Source: Cyathus striatus
Lineage: Eukaryota > Basidiomycota > Agaricomycetes > Agaricales > Nidulariaceae
Length of the DNA: 64,000 nucleotides
Assembly (NCBI GenBank): GCA_025738555.1
Contig: JAOVFP010000005.1
Location: 558,001 to 622,000, forward strand
Reading direction: 5' to 3'
Part shown: one piece after another, positions 44,066 through 54,989 of the stretch
Layout: every line of letters begins with the position of its first letter
Numbering within the stretch: position 1 is the stretch's first letter
Made by a program: the position numbers and the translations under genes
The notes under the pieces: generated by a model
Database searches by the model: none
What the model was told of the DNA's origin: nothing
What the model saw: only the letters and a program-made list of their open reading frames with translations

Positions 44066-45960
44066 AAGACAGCAGAATGCAAAGTTAAAGGGAGAAAAAA
44101 ATGTTGATGCAACTGCATGGATTAGGTTACTTGCTAGAGCTATCCAGAAAAAAATTGGCAAGGACTCAGATGATCTCTTTGAAGATGATGAAATTACTTA
44201 GTACACAACTGAAAAGGGTAGATCTATTTTGTTGAGCCTTAAACTAGACAAAATGGCAAGGCTTCTGAAGTTGTATCCCTTCAACAAGGAGAGAAAAGTT
44301 TTTGAAGGACAACTGAAACCTGTATCACATGCCAGTATTGATCCTGTTCATATAATATGTTCTATAACTGCAGAGTGTGAGACACTGAGTTGTAAAGGAC
44401 AGGCATTACATGTGCATACTAAAATTAGAGATATACCTACAGCAACATTAATTAAAGGCTCAAAAATATCTGAATATGCTTATGTGGTATCAGGTGTTTG
44501 TAAAATATGCAAAACATTATATTCTGCAGAGTATGAATGTGCCCATAATGAAACACAGGGATATTACAAGGTTCATTTAAACTCTGCTAAATATTTGAAA
44601 GTAGGACAAAATCTATGGGTAGATAGAGCATTTTCCCAAAGTGTTCTGAATGGTATTTATAGTTTTCATGCATCTGCTGCAGCCTATACCAAATATTGGA
44701 ACAATAGTTTTGGAAATGGAAAGGATATAAGTCACAGACAAGTCTGGCAGGCTTTTATACATGAATCAATATGCATGGTTGCTACAGCATCTGATGTTAA
44801 TTTTATTGGTCTTGATGGACTTTCAATTACTGGATTAACAGAAGAAGCATTTGCAAAGTTGGGTGAAAATGGAAATATATGTGCATCACATGATCACAGT
44901 TGCTCAGAGTGTACACAGCCTTACAGAGAAACCCAAGACTCACCACCACATGAGAGTGCAATAGTTAAAATGGTAGTGATTGATGGAATTGTTATGGGAC
45001 CACAGGCAATGCACAACTAAATATAAGTAATATTATACTAATATATATTTTAAGCACTGTGCATATGACAATTGTTCCAATACACTTGTAAACCATAGAG
45101 GTGTATTTTGTGATGTTCATAACCAAGAATTTGGAGCAAGATGTCGTGTTTGTGACTGTCCAAATCAAAAGATAAATAATACACAAGCTTGCAATGAGCA
45201 CCAGGAAATGTGGCATAAATATAACTTAGAACATAGTTCAGACTACTTAAATGGTGCACAAAGAATGCTTCATAAACCAGCTGAAAATCTACCTTGGAAT
45301 AAAACCAGAAGAAGATGTGTTCAGCAGCATCATGATAAGTCAGATAATGAAATTTCAAACAAAAAACATTATTTTAGTGCCTCTTGCTATTATTGTGTAG
45401 AGACAATATGTGCTCCATGTGGTGCTGTAATTGCATGGACAAAGTTTGTAAAGTCAGAGTCAGCAACCAATATACTTAAGTTCTTGGAAGATGTTTTTCC
45501 TAATGAAGAATCAAGACCAGATTATATATGTATTGATAAGGCATGTAAGGTTCTTAAAACAGCAGTTGCAAATGGAAGTTGGGTATATTGGTTTAAAGGT
45601 AGCTGCTTTGTAGTGGATGGGTATCACTATACAAATCATTGCTCATATGATTACCTTTGTAGAAAGTGGTGTAATCCTGCACCTCAAGATGGTTCTGCAC
45701 CAAATCTTGTTTACATAGCACAAGATAGAGATGGTGAAAGATATTACAAATGAGCATTCAATACACAAGCCTGTGAACAGCTAAACTCATGGCTTGGTGA
45801 ATTTGAATCTATAATGAAACACATGACTCCAAGCAACTTTAATTGGTTCATACATTCTATGATCTTTCATCATACTTAACATGTAATAAAACAGCAGAAC
45901 AGCCAAAATTTTAGCATTATTAGTGAAGATCTAGAACTTGATGATGGTACTGAAATATAA
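44066..45960 (+). pseudogene. KDZ-type transposase with CxC5/CxC6 Cys clusters, inactivated
   Basis: Open blocks 44,229-45,020 and 45,208-45,753, plus shorter flanking ones, form one gene. N-terminal part: WIRLLARAIQKKIG and LFEDDEIT, then a TAG. A Cys cluster follows (VCKICKTLYSAEYECAH), then a Trp-rich core (LWVDRAFS, YTKYWNNSFG, HRQVWQAF). After an intron near 45,015-45,055 comes a second Cys cluster (HCAYDNC, CDVHNQEFGARCRVCDC). The C-terminal half has YICIDKACK, FVVDGYHYTNHCSYDYLC and, past a TGA, NTQACEQLNSWLGEFE, giving candidate D, D and E residues. This layout is that of the KDZ superfamily with CxC5/CxC6 clusters, cut-and-paste transposases expanded in basidiomycetes. Stops at the TAG, TGA (about 45,751) and TAA (about 45,878) kill it. 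The 5' part adjoins palindrome 2 directly, so exons there are missing. Confidence 0.8.
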
Positions 45961-46575
45961 TTTCTATGTAATATTTTATATATAGTGTGAAAAATGTAAT
46001 AGGTAATAGTAATATTAATGATTCCCACTACCTTTTAAGGTAGTTGGGTTATAGGGTGGTTTGGATTTCCCTATAAGGAAATTTCAGAAATCAGGGTCGG
46101 GATCTCACTTTCAGGCAATTTGATTGGCTGACACCCTAAAACCCTTTGCCCTATGATGCTGTGACCAGTGTGACATGCCCATTTGTATTACACATTTGAG
46201 TTACCTTGTCTGTGTGACACACCAATTACTATTTCTATTTAAAAATTTTGAATTGCTCCAGTGACTATTTAATAACTTCTCTTTCTTTCATACTCTTTCA
46301 TATTATCTTCCTGTATTGTTCTTCATCACTACCCCCACCCCTACATATTCATTGGCTATTCACTACTCCTTATGAGGATCTGAGTATTCCATCTGTTATG
46401 TACAAATCATTTTTTGCCACTTGATTTTTCTGATGTTATTTCTTTCCAGGGCTTCAAGTGTTCTAGGTTTAGAAGAATTAATAGCATCCCACACTCGGAA
46501 TCACTCTTTGGGCCCTCTTTCAAGTACTGACCCATTACAAGTAAGTTACTGTATTCTAATTCCATGCTTTGTTTA
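45961..46575. other. AT-rich stretch downstream of the KDZ remnant, no gene
   Basis: No coding frame is recognised. It may contain the 3' end of the KDZ element, but I did not find a matching terminal repeat on the other side. Confidence 0.4.
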
Positions 46576-46599
46576 ATGTTATTGATCTCTTTTCTTCTC

Positions 46600-47290
46600 T
46601 TGATCCAGCTCCTCTTTGTTTTATAGCTCTGCTGCTCCCAGCTTTGTTCTCCAGACCCAGCTCCAAGTCTCAGCTTCGTTTTATGGTCCCCATCTTCATT
46701 CTATTGCTCCAAGCTTCATTCTCTAGCTCACAACATTGTTCTCCAGCCCCCAGCATTGTTCTCTGGTCCCCATATTCATTCTATAGCTCCCAGCATTGTT
46801 CCCCAGCCTCTATCTTTGTTCCAAAGCCTCCATTGTTGTTCCCTAGCTTCCAGCTGTGTTTCTCAGCCTTCAACTTCGTTCCACAGCCCCAAACTTCGTT
46901 CTACAGCCTCCAACTACATTCTCCACCCTCTAGCCTTGTTCTCAAGCCTCCAGCTTTGTTCCCCAGTCTCCAGCTTCGTTCCATAGCCTCCAGTTTTACT
47001 CAAGAGTTATCAGCTTTGTTTTGTTACCCAGCCCCCAGCATTCGTTCTGTAGCCCCCAGCTTTGTTCTCTATCCACAGTCCTTCGTTCTATAGTGCTCAG
47101 ATTCGTTCTACAGCTTCTGCTTCATTCTCCAGCTTGCAGCTTCATTCTACAACCTCCTGATTCACTCTTCAGCCCTAGCCTTCATTCTCTAGTATCCAGC
47201 ATTATTATCCAGCTCTAAATATCATTCCAAAAACCCCAGACTCATCTATAGTCCCATCCTTCATTCTAGAGCTCTTAGCTTCATTGTCTC
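46600..47290 (+). repeat. TTCGTTCTCCAGCCTCCAGC minisatellite
   Basis: Around thirty degenerate units of about 20-21 bp, with the pattern CCAGCTTCGTTCTACAGCC. Two open frames of 174 and 76 codons with Ser/Pro/Phe repeats come from this period and are not convincing genes. Confidence 0.85.
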
Positions 47291-47837
47291 TCCACTGTAA
47301 TTACCTCCAGTCAGTTCTTGAGCTCACAAAGTACTTTTCTTTGTACTTCAATATTTATTATAGCTATATAATACTCAACACATCATTTATTCAAATAAAC
47401 TTACACAATAGGTACATTAATACAGAAAACCCTGCAGGTTATGGGGGTTACCTGTGCTATTCTCTAAATGGGAGATCTGTGCAGAAGTTGTTTTTCAGTT
47501 TTTTCTTCTCCCTCTCATTTGAAACTATATTTTTTAGAAAAGTGGTACAGTCAATGTTGTCTATTCACCATCTTTTATCTATTGCTGGCTATCTATTTAA
47601 TCTTCCTCTTCCTCATAATATAAGAAAACCTCAGCTAATTCACTGCTGGTCCCTCTTCAAAAATCAGTACATGTGCAATCTGAAGCAAACTAAGGGGAAG
47701 ACATGCATGCTCCAAGAACTTTGATACCAGTCTGACAGTGAAGTAGAGCATGTCATTCTGATGCTTTAAATTTTCTTTATACCATGTCATCTACAAGTCA
47801 ACCTGAAGTCCAAAGTCACTCTGTTTTTACTAGCTCT

Positions 47838-48190
47838 CAAAACACATTATGGAGTTTGTAGATTTGTTTGGATCTACTGCTAAGCTAAAACAGTTATAAA
47901 TACATGTTGGTAGAATATATAGTTTTGTATTCAAAGTAAATTTGGGACCAGACAGTTTAAGAATAAAGAGTTATAGTATAGGTAAGACATAGTGAGTTGA
48001 AATAAATGTGATGTAAACAAGTGCAAATATGAAGTAATGCTGATGTGCTCAAGCACATTATGGAGTCTGTAGATTTGTTCAGATTCATTGCCAAGATAAA
48101 GCACACACAAATAGTTTGTAGTGGAATGTATACCTTTGTCCTCAAAGTAAATTTAAGACTAGAATGTTTGAGAATAAGACATAGTTTACA
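47838..48190. repeat. Direct duplication of about 150 bp
   Basis: The block at 47,838-47,980 (CACATTATGGAGT, TAGATTTGTT, CAAAGTAAATTTGGGACCAGA) is repeated at 48,053-48,190 with about 75% matching positions by eye. No gene is associated. Confidence 0.65.
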
Positions 48191-49002
48191 CAATAAGCAA
48201 GAATAAACAGAATAAAGTAATGATATTTTTTTGGTTATTCAAGAAAAACATTTAAAGTAAGAAATAGTCTGCAATCATCAATGTTGGTCCCACTGATTTC
48301 CCTTTCACTCATTACTACTCCTATTAAATTCACCTCTTTACATAGACACTTTACAGTGATCTCCCACAGGGCACAAATGTATTCATTAAAGCTAAACTTA
48401 TTCAGTCTCTTGACAAATCTTCATGGTCCAGGGTACTTTTCTTTCAGTAATATTTAATCTTTTTGATATTAAATTAGTACTCCTTTTAATTCAGACCTAT
48501 CAACTTAACATTAGTGACTTGCACATCTTTTAGATATTCCTCACTTGCTCTATTTTATTTGTACTCTCATTTATCTTCTGTTCAACAAACATCTCACTAC
48601 ACCATTAATAATTGTTAGCACAAGCTACACTTACCTAAATACATAATATTTCATATTGTTAGGTAGTGGGCTCTGCCGCTTGCTGGTTCTATTTCTTTAT
48701 TATAGTAATAATGCCCCTAAGTGTAATAATAATGGAAGTACTTAGCCACATCATGTTGGCATGACAAGCAAGTGGTAATAGAGATGTGGTAGGAAGATAA
48801 TAGATTGCTGTTATCAATGCTGAGATGTGTGGGAAAATGTGTATGAGAATTAATTGAGACCCTATAAAACACCTACATTTCTTGTTAAGTCCACCTGGAA
48901 TTCACCTGGAGTCCTGATCCCTTATATTATTATTATACTCAAAACAAATACTAATACACCTAATTTCTTGTGAAGTCTACCCAGAGTCCTGAACCCTTAC
49001 TT

Positions 49003-49440
49003 AAGAACACACCTAATATATCAGAACCCAGTGGAAAATACGAACTCCATCAGGACTCCATCAGGACTCCACCCAGAGTTCTGAACCTTTACTATGGACT
49101 ATTACTTGTTCTAACAGATTTATAAATGATCATAAGTAATCATTGAGTGATGCAGATGGCATAATGGGTTATTAGTGGTACTAATGAATTTGTAAGTCAG
49201 TACTTTACACTCCCCCCACTTCGGCTGGACTCTGGATGGACCCAATATAGTCCAGATATTCCGGATGGACTCCAGCTTGTTCAGCTGGAGTCCAGGTGGA
49301 GTCCTGGTGGAATGAATATTGTCTGGATGGAGTCCTGATGGAATGGATATTGTCCTGGTGGCATCCTGTTGGAATATACAGAGTCCTGATGGAGTCCATA
49401 TTTTCCACTGGGTCTCAATATCTTAGGTGTGTTCTTAAAA
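49003..49440. repeat. Inverted repeat with GGACTCC-motif array
   Basis: The stretch from 49,003 (TTAAGAACACACCTAATATA, CAGAACCCAGTGGAAAATAC) is mirrored at 49,360-49,438 (reverse complement TTAAGAACACACCTAAGATA). Between them, an array of TGGACTCC, TGGAGTCC and TCCTGGTGGAAT motifs fills 49,215-49,400. It is introduced by TTTACACTCCCCCCACTTCG at 49,206, which closely matches the left end of element Z at 16,986. Confidence 0.7.
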
Positions 49441-49646
49441 CCTATTAGTACTAGTAAGTACCCCAATACACCACCTATATCCCTAAATGATCATTTATGA
49501 TCACTATTACAATCACTAATAGTATAGAATACTATATAATTTAGATGTGATCATTGAACCCAGTGCTTATAAGAACACATGATCATATATCCTTGAGTTT
49601 ATATGAAAACATATGGCTGACACTTATGCTACCACTTGAATTTAAT

Positions 49647-51405
49647 ATGAACCAATCTTTGGATATAATTGAGAATGAAATGCTGGATGAGGAGCTGGAA
49701 AATAATTTGCAGGGTTCCACACCTAATATAAAAGATTGGAATTTCCTTTGCAGGCAGATACAGGATGATTTAAAGAAACAACAGAATACTCTTCCCATCT
49801 CAAAAATTAATCAGCTCATGATACTTTCAAATTTTGCTACTGCTTGGCTTAATGGAATGTCATGTATTGAAGCAAGTGAATCCATTGCTAATTTTTGGTG
49901 TGTTGAAAAGGGATGAGCTTGGTTTGCATGTTGAGTTAGATCTCTAGCACAGCATTACCAGATCTTTGAGCAGCTTCTAGAAGAGACACAAGGAGGAGGA
50001 AGGAAGGCTCATTCATATCTTAATGATGAAAATGTTAAATTGCTGTCTCTAAATTATCTTCATAGTCAGAAGCCTGGTACAGTGACACCAAAGAATTTTC
50101 AGAGAGCAATCAATGAACAGATATTCCCTGATCTCAATATTCACCCAACACAACCAATCAGTTTGCATACTGTTCAACAATGGCTACCTATATTGGGATG
50201 GTGCCACTCAAGTGTTAAAAAAGGTGTTTATAAAAATGGTCACAACCATCCAGATGTAGAGAAGTACCAGGATGCAAAATATCTTCCTGAGATGGAAGAA
50301 TATGAAAAGAAAATGGCTCATTATGAAGGTGCAGAACTTACTGGGGTTGCACCTCAGTTGAAAGGAGAAAGAGAAATTATCCCTATATTTTATGATGAAA
50401 GCTCTTTTCACTATCATGATTCACCTACAAAAACATGGTATGTAAATGTTATATTTTGAATTATTGATCCACTCTGATAATCAATGTCAGGATTGAGAAA
50501 GGAAAGCAGCCAATGCACTCAAAAGGGAGAGGAAGAATAGTTCATGTTTCCAGTTTCATCACTCCAGAAACTGGACAGTTAGTTGTAATGGATGAAAATG
50601 GAACTATTAAAAGAAATGCCAGTAAAATCATATTTCCAGGTGCAAATGAAGATGCTTGGTGGGACTGTGCACAGCTTCTGAAGCAGATGGAAGATGCAAT
50701 ATCCATCTTTGAAGAAGCTCATCCAATGAAGCAAGCACTATTTATATTTGACAACTCATCTGCACATGCCTCTCTCCCATTAGATGCACTCAAAGCTTTT
50801 GAGATGAATAAACATGATGGAGGCAAGCAGCATATCCAATGTGATACAGTTATTCCTGAGACAAATCGATCAGTTGAGCATTGAGGAAAGGTTCAGCCAA
50901 TGACACTATCTGATGGGAGGCCAAAAGGACTGCAGACAGTTTTAGAAGAATGAGGTTTTGATGTTTCTTATCTTCGTGCAAAATGCTCACTAGTTTGTCC
51001 TTTTGAAAGTAAAGATTGTTGCATGGCCCATGCTGGACATATTTGTATGTTTCTGCCAAAATTTCATTGTGAATTGAATCCAATAGAAATGGTATGTATA
51101 TTTTCTATTATAATTCAAGTCTAAATTATTCAATACATTTTAACAGTACTGGGGGTGGGTAAAATATTGGTATCATGAAGAAGAGAAAAGAACATTTCAA
51201 GATGCAAAAAATGCAGTTATGAAATACTTAGATGCTTGTCCTCTGGATGTTATTCACCATTTTATTAACAGAACATGGCAATTCATGAGTGCTTATAGAC
51301 ATGGTTTAACAGGTGAAGCAGCAGAATAGGCTGTGAGGAAGCAGCACTGACACTGTGAAGTCTCCAATTGGGCCATGATGGCACTTGAAGCTATTTCGTC
51401 CTAAA
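49647..51405 (+). pseudogene. DDE (mariner-like) transposase, main part
   Basis: Blocks in order: acidic start (NEMLDEELENN), helical DNA-binding part (LPISKINQLMILSNFATAWL, ASESIANFW), WLPILGWCHSS, then the DDE core. The core has IPIFYDESSFHYHD (first D) and, after an intron at 50,438-50,490, HVSSFITPETGQLVV, LFIFDNSSAHAS (second D) and, past stops, FLPKFHCELNPIEM. After an intron at 51,092-51,146 comes YWGWVKYW (final acidic residue in NPIE). The C-terminal tail is AYRHGLTGEAAE. In-frame stops (49,914, 49,932, about 50,882, about 50,951, 51,327, 51,347) are TGA or TAG and mostly one transition from CGA or TGG. It is the same family as the fragment at 33,350-33,926. It has no right terminal repeat. 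Confidence 0.85.
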
Positions 51406-51504
51406 ATAGGTCATGTAACATGTTGATTTTTTTGCCAAAAAATTTGGCAAACCTATTTTATTGTGGGAATTTCTTAAAAACATCATTTTTGTATGTATTT
51501 TGAC

Positions 51505-51840
51505 ACATCCAGTGTGATATTATACCTTTAGTGTAACACTATGCATCCAATGTGACACTATGCATTCAGTGCATCACACTTAGTACAGGTCAAGTATAGG
51601 TAAAGTCCAAGTAGAGTCCAGCTGGAGTCCAGGTGAACTCCAAGTAATGTTTCAACTACTGAGTACAGGTAGAGATGTGGTGTGTCACTGTACACATAGT
51701 GTCACATTGGATGCATAGTGTTACACTAAATGTATAGTATCACACTGGATGTGTCACACTAGATACATAGTGTCACACTCAACACACAATACAGTGTCAC
51801 ACTGAATGCAAAGTGTCACAATGAATATATGTATTCATTT
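51505..51840. repeat. GTGTCACACT satellite
   Basis: Degenerate units such as AGTGTGACACTATGCATCC and ATAGTGTCACACTGGATG, related to the larger array at 17,180-18,000. A short piece matching the 38.6-38.95 kb minisatellite in inverse orientation is embedded at 51,590-51,680. The array replaces the expected right end of the split mariner-like element. Confidence 0.8.
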
Positions 51841-52980
51841 GTCCCTGCATCATTTTAACAACACTCTGAATTGACATTGATCTGTTATTCATGCTTGAGA
51901 TTACAAACTACAATACTGGGTTACATATTTGCAAGTGGTGAATGACTACTAAGGATGAAAATTTAGGCAGAGGATAAACAAATACAAATAAAAACAACGA
52001 AAGAGCGAGCACATTGTTTAATAAGTAATAATGGACTCATATGTAAGCATAATTTTTGAATTAATAACATATCATAATGACAAAAGACCTATGCTGTTGC
52101 AGTCTGTTCTAATGTTTTACATTAGTACTTAGATATATGTACATTCAAATTAACCTGTTAACTGAAAACCTAGTCCAAATGGCAAGCACCTAAGCAAATA
52201 TCTAAGCAAGCTACTGAAGTGCCAAAGGTCAGAGCTCAAAGATTTTGACATAGTCATGCATGGTTGTTTGGCTTTCCATACTAGTGAGGTTTCTTTCATA
52301 GAAGTGATAAATGGGGGTAAAAGTAACCTGTATTTTAAAGATTGTAAAGTACTGTACTTAAATAGGTACAGAATGATGTAAATGAGCTGAGTATTAAAAA
52401 CCAACATGAGGCCAATTCTATGGTACAGGCAATTTGCCTGCTCTACAATAAGATGATCAGGGAGTAATGAGTGAAGTGTGTGGGGTAATAAGAGACCAGG
52501 CTTTGATTGGTTTCATGGTGTGCACTGCATAGGATGGTGTTTGAAGATACGAGTGGAGAGTTGGGTATAGGTTGACATGCCATCCGAAGTGCGGGATTTG
52601 ATTTATTTTGATGGCTTTGAGCGTGGTGCTCCGGCTTTCGATAATGGTGTAGATATTGTGCCTGCTCATGATAGCACATGTGTAACAATTTGTTGTAGGT
52701 AGCTAAACTAGCAATACCCTGATGTAATATTCATTCCGAACTATTACGTACTACGCATTATTCTACATGTTCTTTTGTGTCTCGCAAATTATGTGCTAAA
52801 GCATATGTTCAGTAATATACAGTATACTACGTCCGAAACCGTTATCAATTGTTGAATATACTATTACCGATTTTCCACCGACGTAATTCGCCCATTCAAA
52901 GCCAAACAATTATATGACTCGTCGAGACGTCCGTCTGACTGCCCCCACACAACCCCCACACAACCCCCACGACCTAAAAA
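51841..52980. other. Transition from CpG-depleted to CpG-normal DNA, no gene called
   Basis: CG dinucleotides become common again from about 52,560. A short minus-strand frame (52,688-52,443) has no recognised family. No other coding signal is visible. Confidence 0.4.
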
Positions 52981-53007
52981 CTCCCTGACACTCTCTTACC
53001 ATCAACT

Positions 53008-53430
53008 ATGCCAGAAATCCTCACCGGGCTCACCAAGAAGCGTTCTCACCGTCTCGCATTCAAAGGGTGCTGGTAAGTGCAGAACAGGATATGGGATCGA
53101 TTTCGATAGGCTTACAGTTGCTGGGGTCGTAGTTTCAAGTTTCAACCATAACCTACTTCAACCACACCTTTTACTTCTCGCCCGCGTGGTCCTTCGCTGT
53201 CTCTGCAACCGTCCTCGAAATCCTCACCGGAATCGACCTCTCCAACGCATTCTCGAACTTTAGCATGAGGACGCCAGCTTGAAGCCTTTTCACCATCTTG
53301 TATTAGGTGCTGATGGCACATGATATGGGATCGGTTACGACAGGCATGCAGTTCCTGCGGTGATAGTACTACGCAAGGACGAGGACGTCCATAGAGGTTT
53401 GCTTCTGTGGAATGGATTCAGGGAGGGGGC
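53008..53430 (+). pseudogene. Fragments of an unrecognised duplicated coding sequence
   Basis: Two adjacent stretches (from the ATG at 53,008, and 53,200-53,400) share GAAATCCTCACC and GATATGGGATCG blocks with each other and with 56,930-57,090. Peptides such as EILTGLT and DMGS recur. These look like broken copies of one gene segment with short introns. I do not recognise the family. Confidence 0.35.
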
Positions 53431-53699
53431 TCACGCCAGGAGTTCGGTTTAGATTCTTACTAGAAGAGTTTAGTGTAATTTGACTTGAGACGCTAGTGTA
53501 TACCCTACTTTAAGAACTGCATCTCATGTGCTACAAGTACAATGTTAACTCATCATATCAATGAAGCTAATTAATTCTACTCCATTAGATGGATTTGACT
53601 CATCCGTGAAAACATCGGAAATCACTGTCTGGAAGAACCGCTTGATCATTCTACATGTCTGCAAGAATTGACCATCGACTCAGCACAGTTGAGAGCTTA

Positions 53700-54869
53700 G
53701 ATATTGAAAGATGAATAATTACACACCAAGACCGGATATACGGTTAGCTTCCAACTAGTAATACACAATATCAGACAAAATGGCGTACAGCCTGAGCGCA
53801 AGACATAAACGTACTGAGGCCCGAAGCTTGGAACTACAACACGAACAATATAGCCGGACGGTATAACGAAGGCCATTGAAAGTACTTGCCAGGAAGTTTC
53901 AGCTTTATACTCACACTGCAATATGAAGTTGTATTCACATACCAAGCGCGAATACGAAGAGTTCCCCCTCATTACGTACAGCTTTGCGAACTATATTTAT
54001 ATATTGAGTTGTAGGATGCGTTTTGGCGAGTGTCAAGGACACTACTACTATTTGTGAACTTATCAAAAATATCCTGTAGGTATAAAAATTAGGCAGGCAG
54101 GCAAAGTAACGGACCAAACGAGAGAGCGTACCCAAAATAAATCAACTCCGCCGGTAAGACTTCAACGATGCATATATCATCGTAGACGTTATGATGAAAA
54201 CACAATAACGTAGAGTATACACATAATCCAACGAGTATAGTCGGTAACATGACTAGAAGTATTCCAATTTTACGGTTATTTCTATGCAAATCGTATACTG
54301 AGATATGTAAGTATCTGTTGTGGAACATGAATAGGCGATACTGATATGACATACCTTGTAGCATCGCAATTGCGTATAACGGAAATCCTAGTAGATGGAA
54401 GGATGTCATTGAAGATGTATACCAGTATTGGCATATCAATGGATCAACAGGGGCCTTCTGCAATTTGGAGAATACGAAGATGATATTCGCACTTGTTCCC
54501 TTTGTTAGTTATTAAGTACTACCAGAAACGTGAGGCGTCCAATAGCATACATTTGACATACGAGAGCAAGGTACCGACTGAAAATATACGCGAACTTGAC
54601 AGGCGTTAGCGAACGTCTAACTCGATCAACAACAAATTAACAGGTGGGAGGCGATGGAACCTGGTGCTTACTTCCAGATGTATTTAAGCTCGAATTGATA
54701 AGTACTAAAATGATCATAAAGGAGAATCACGAAGGAAATCACTGGAAATGAACATATATTATTACCTTATGTGAATTACAGAAGCTGATGTTCACTTACA
54801 ACAAGAACAATTACGAGTAAAAACACTATGTTGTTCGTTTAGTGTGCCCATGTTAGTAAATGTGCGCAT
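53700..54869 (-). CDS. DUF6533-family membrane protein
   Basis: A minus-strand multi-exon gene. The first exon starts with an ATG at 54,869. After an intron comes ISFVILLYDHFSTYQFELKYIW, then RSLTPVKFAYIFSRYLAL, KAPVDPLICQYWYTSS (about 54,463), VYDLHRNNRKI followed by a membrane helix ILLVMLPTILVGLCVY, SSQIVVVSLTLAKTHPT, and a last helix-rich exon near 53,900. The YDxxxxxxxELKYIW block, the SRYLAL block, the VYDLHRNNRKI block (aligned with the LRVYALYxxNRKI of the family) and the C-terminal LTLAK pattern match DUF6533 proteins. Introns are GT-AG and mostly about 50-110 bp. Several predicted membrane helices suggest a multi-pass protein of unknown function. Exact 3' splice sites and the stop codon are uncertain. 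It is the second member of this family in the window (the other at 19.3-20.7 kb) and has the better-preserved middle exons. Confidence 0.6.
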
Positions 54870-54989
54870 AGATTGACAATACACATTTCTTGGTATTGGA
54901 AGGTGTTTAAGTATTCGAAATTGAATTAGTCTCTCATTCGGAAAGTATCAGGGATATCATCGGATACAGCGCTGATTTAGATGGCAATC

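Larger units (their letters stand above)
38957..51505 (+). mobile_element. Mariner-like element split by later insertions
   Basis: The left end starts CAGTCCATGACAAGCAAAAC after TA (38,955-38,956), and its subterminal 260 bp match the left end of the MITE at 22,650. The right side (51,410-51,505) matches the right subterminal part of that MITE and of the copy at 11.6-11.7 kb, but the last roughly 80 bp with the terminal repeat are gone. In between, the N-terminal transposase exons (39,276-39,890) and the rest of the gene (49,647-51,405) are separated by about 9.7 kb that holds palindrome 2, a KDZ gene and minisatellites. Same-orientation halves of one family in the right order support a single split element, though two separate partial copies cannot be excluded. 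Confidence 0.6.

Noticed and set aside
46569..47093. A 174-codon Ser/Pro/Phe-rich ORF
   Set aside because: It follows the roughly 20-bp minisatellite period; no domain and no supporting exon signals.
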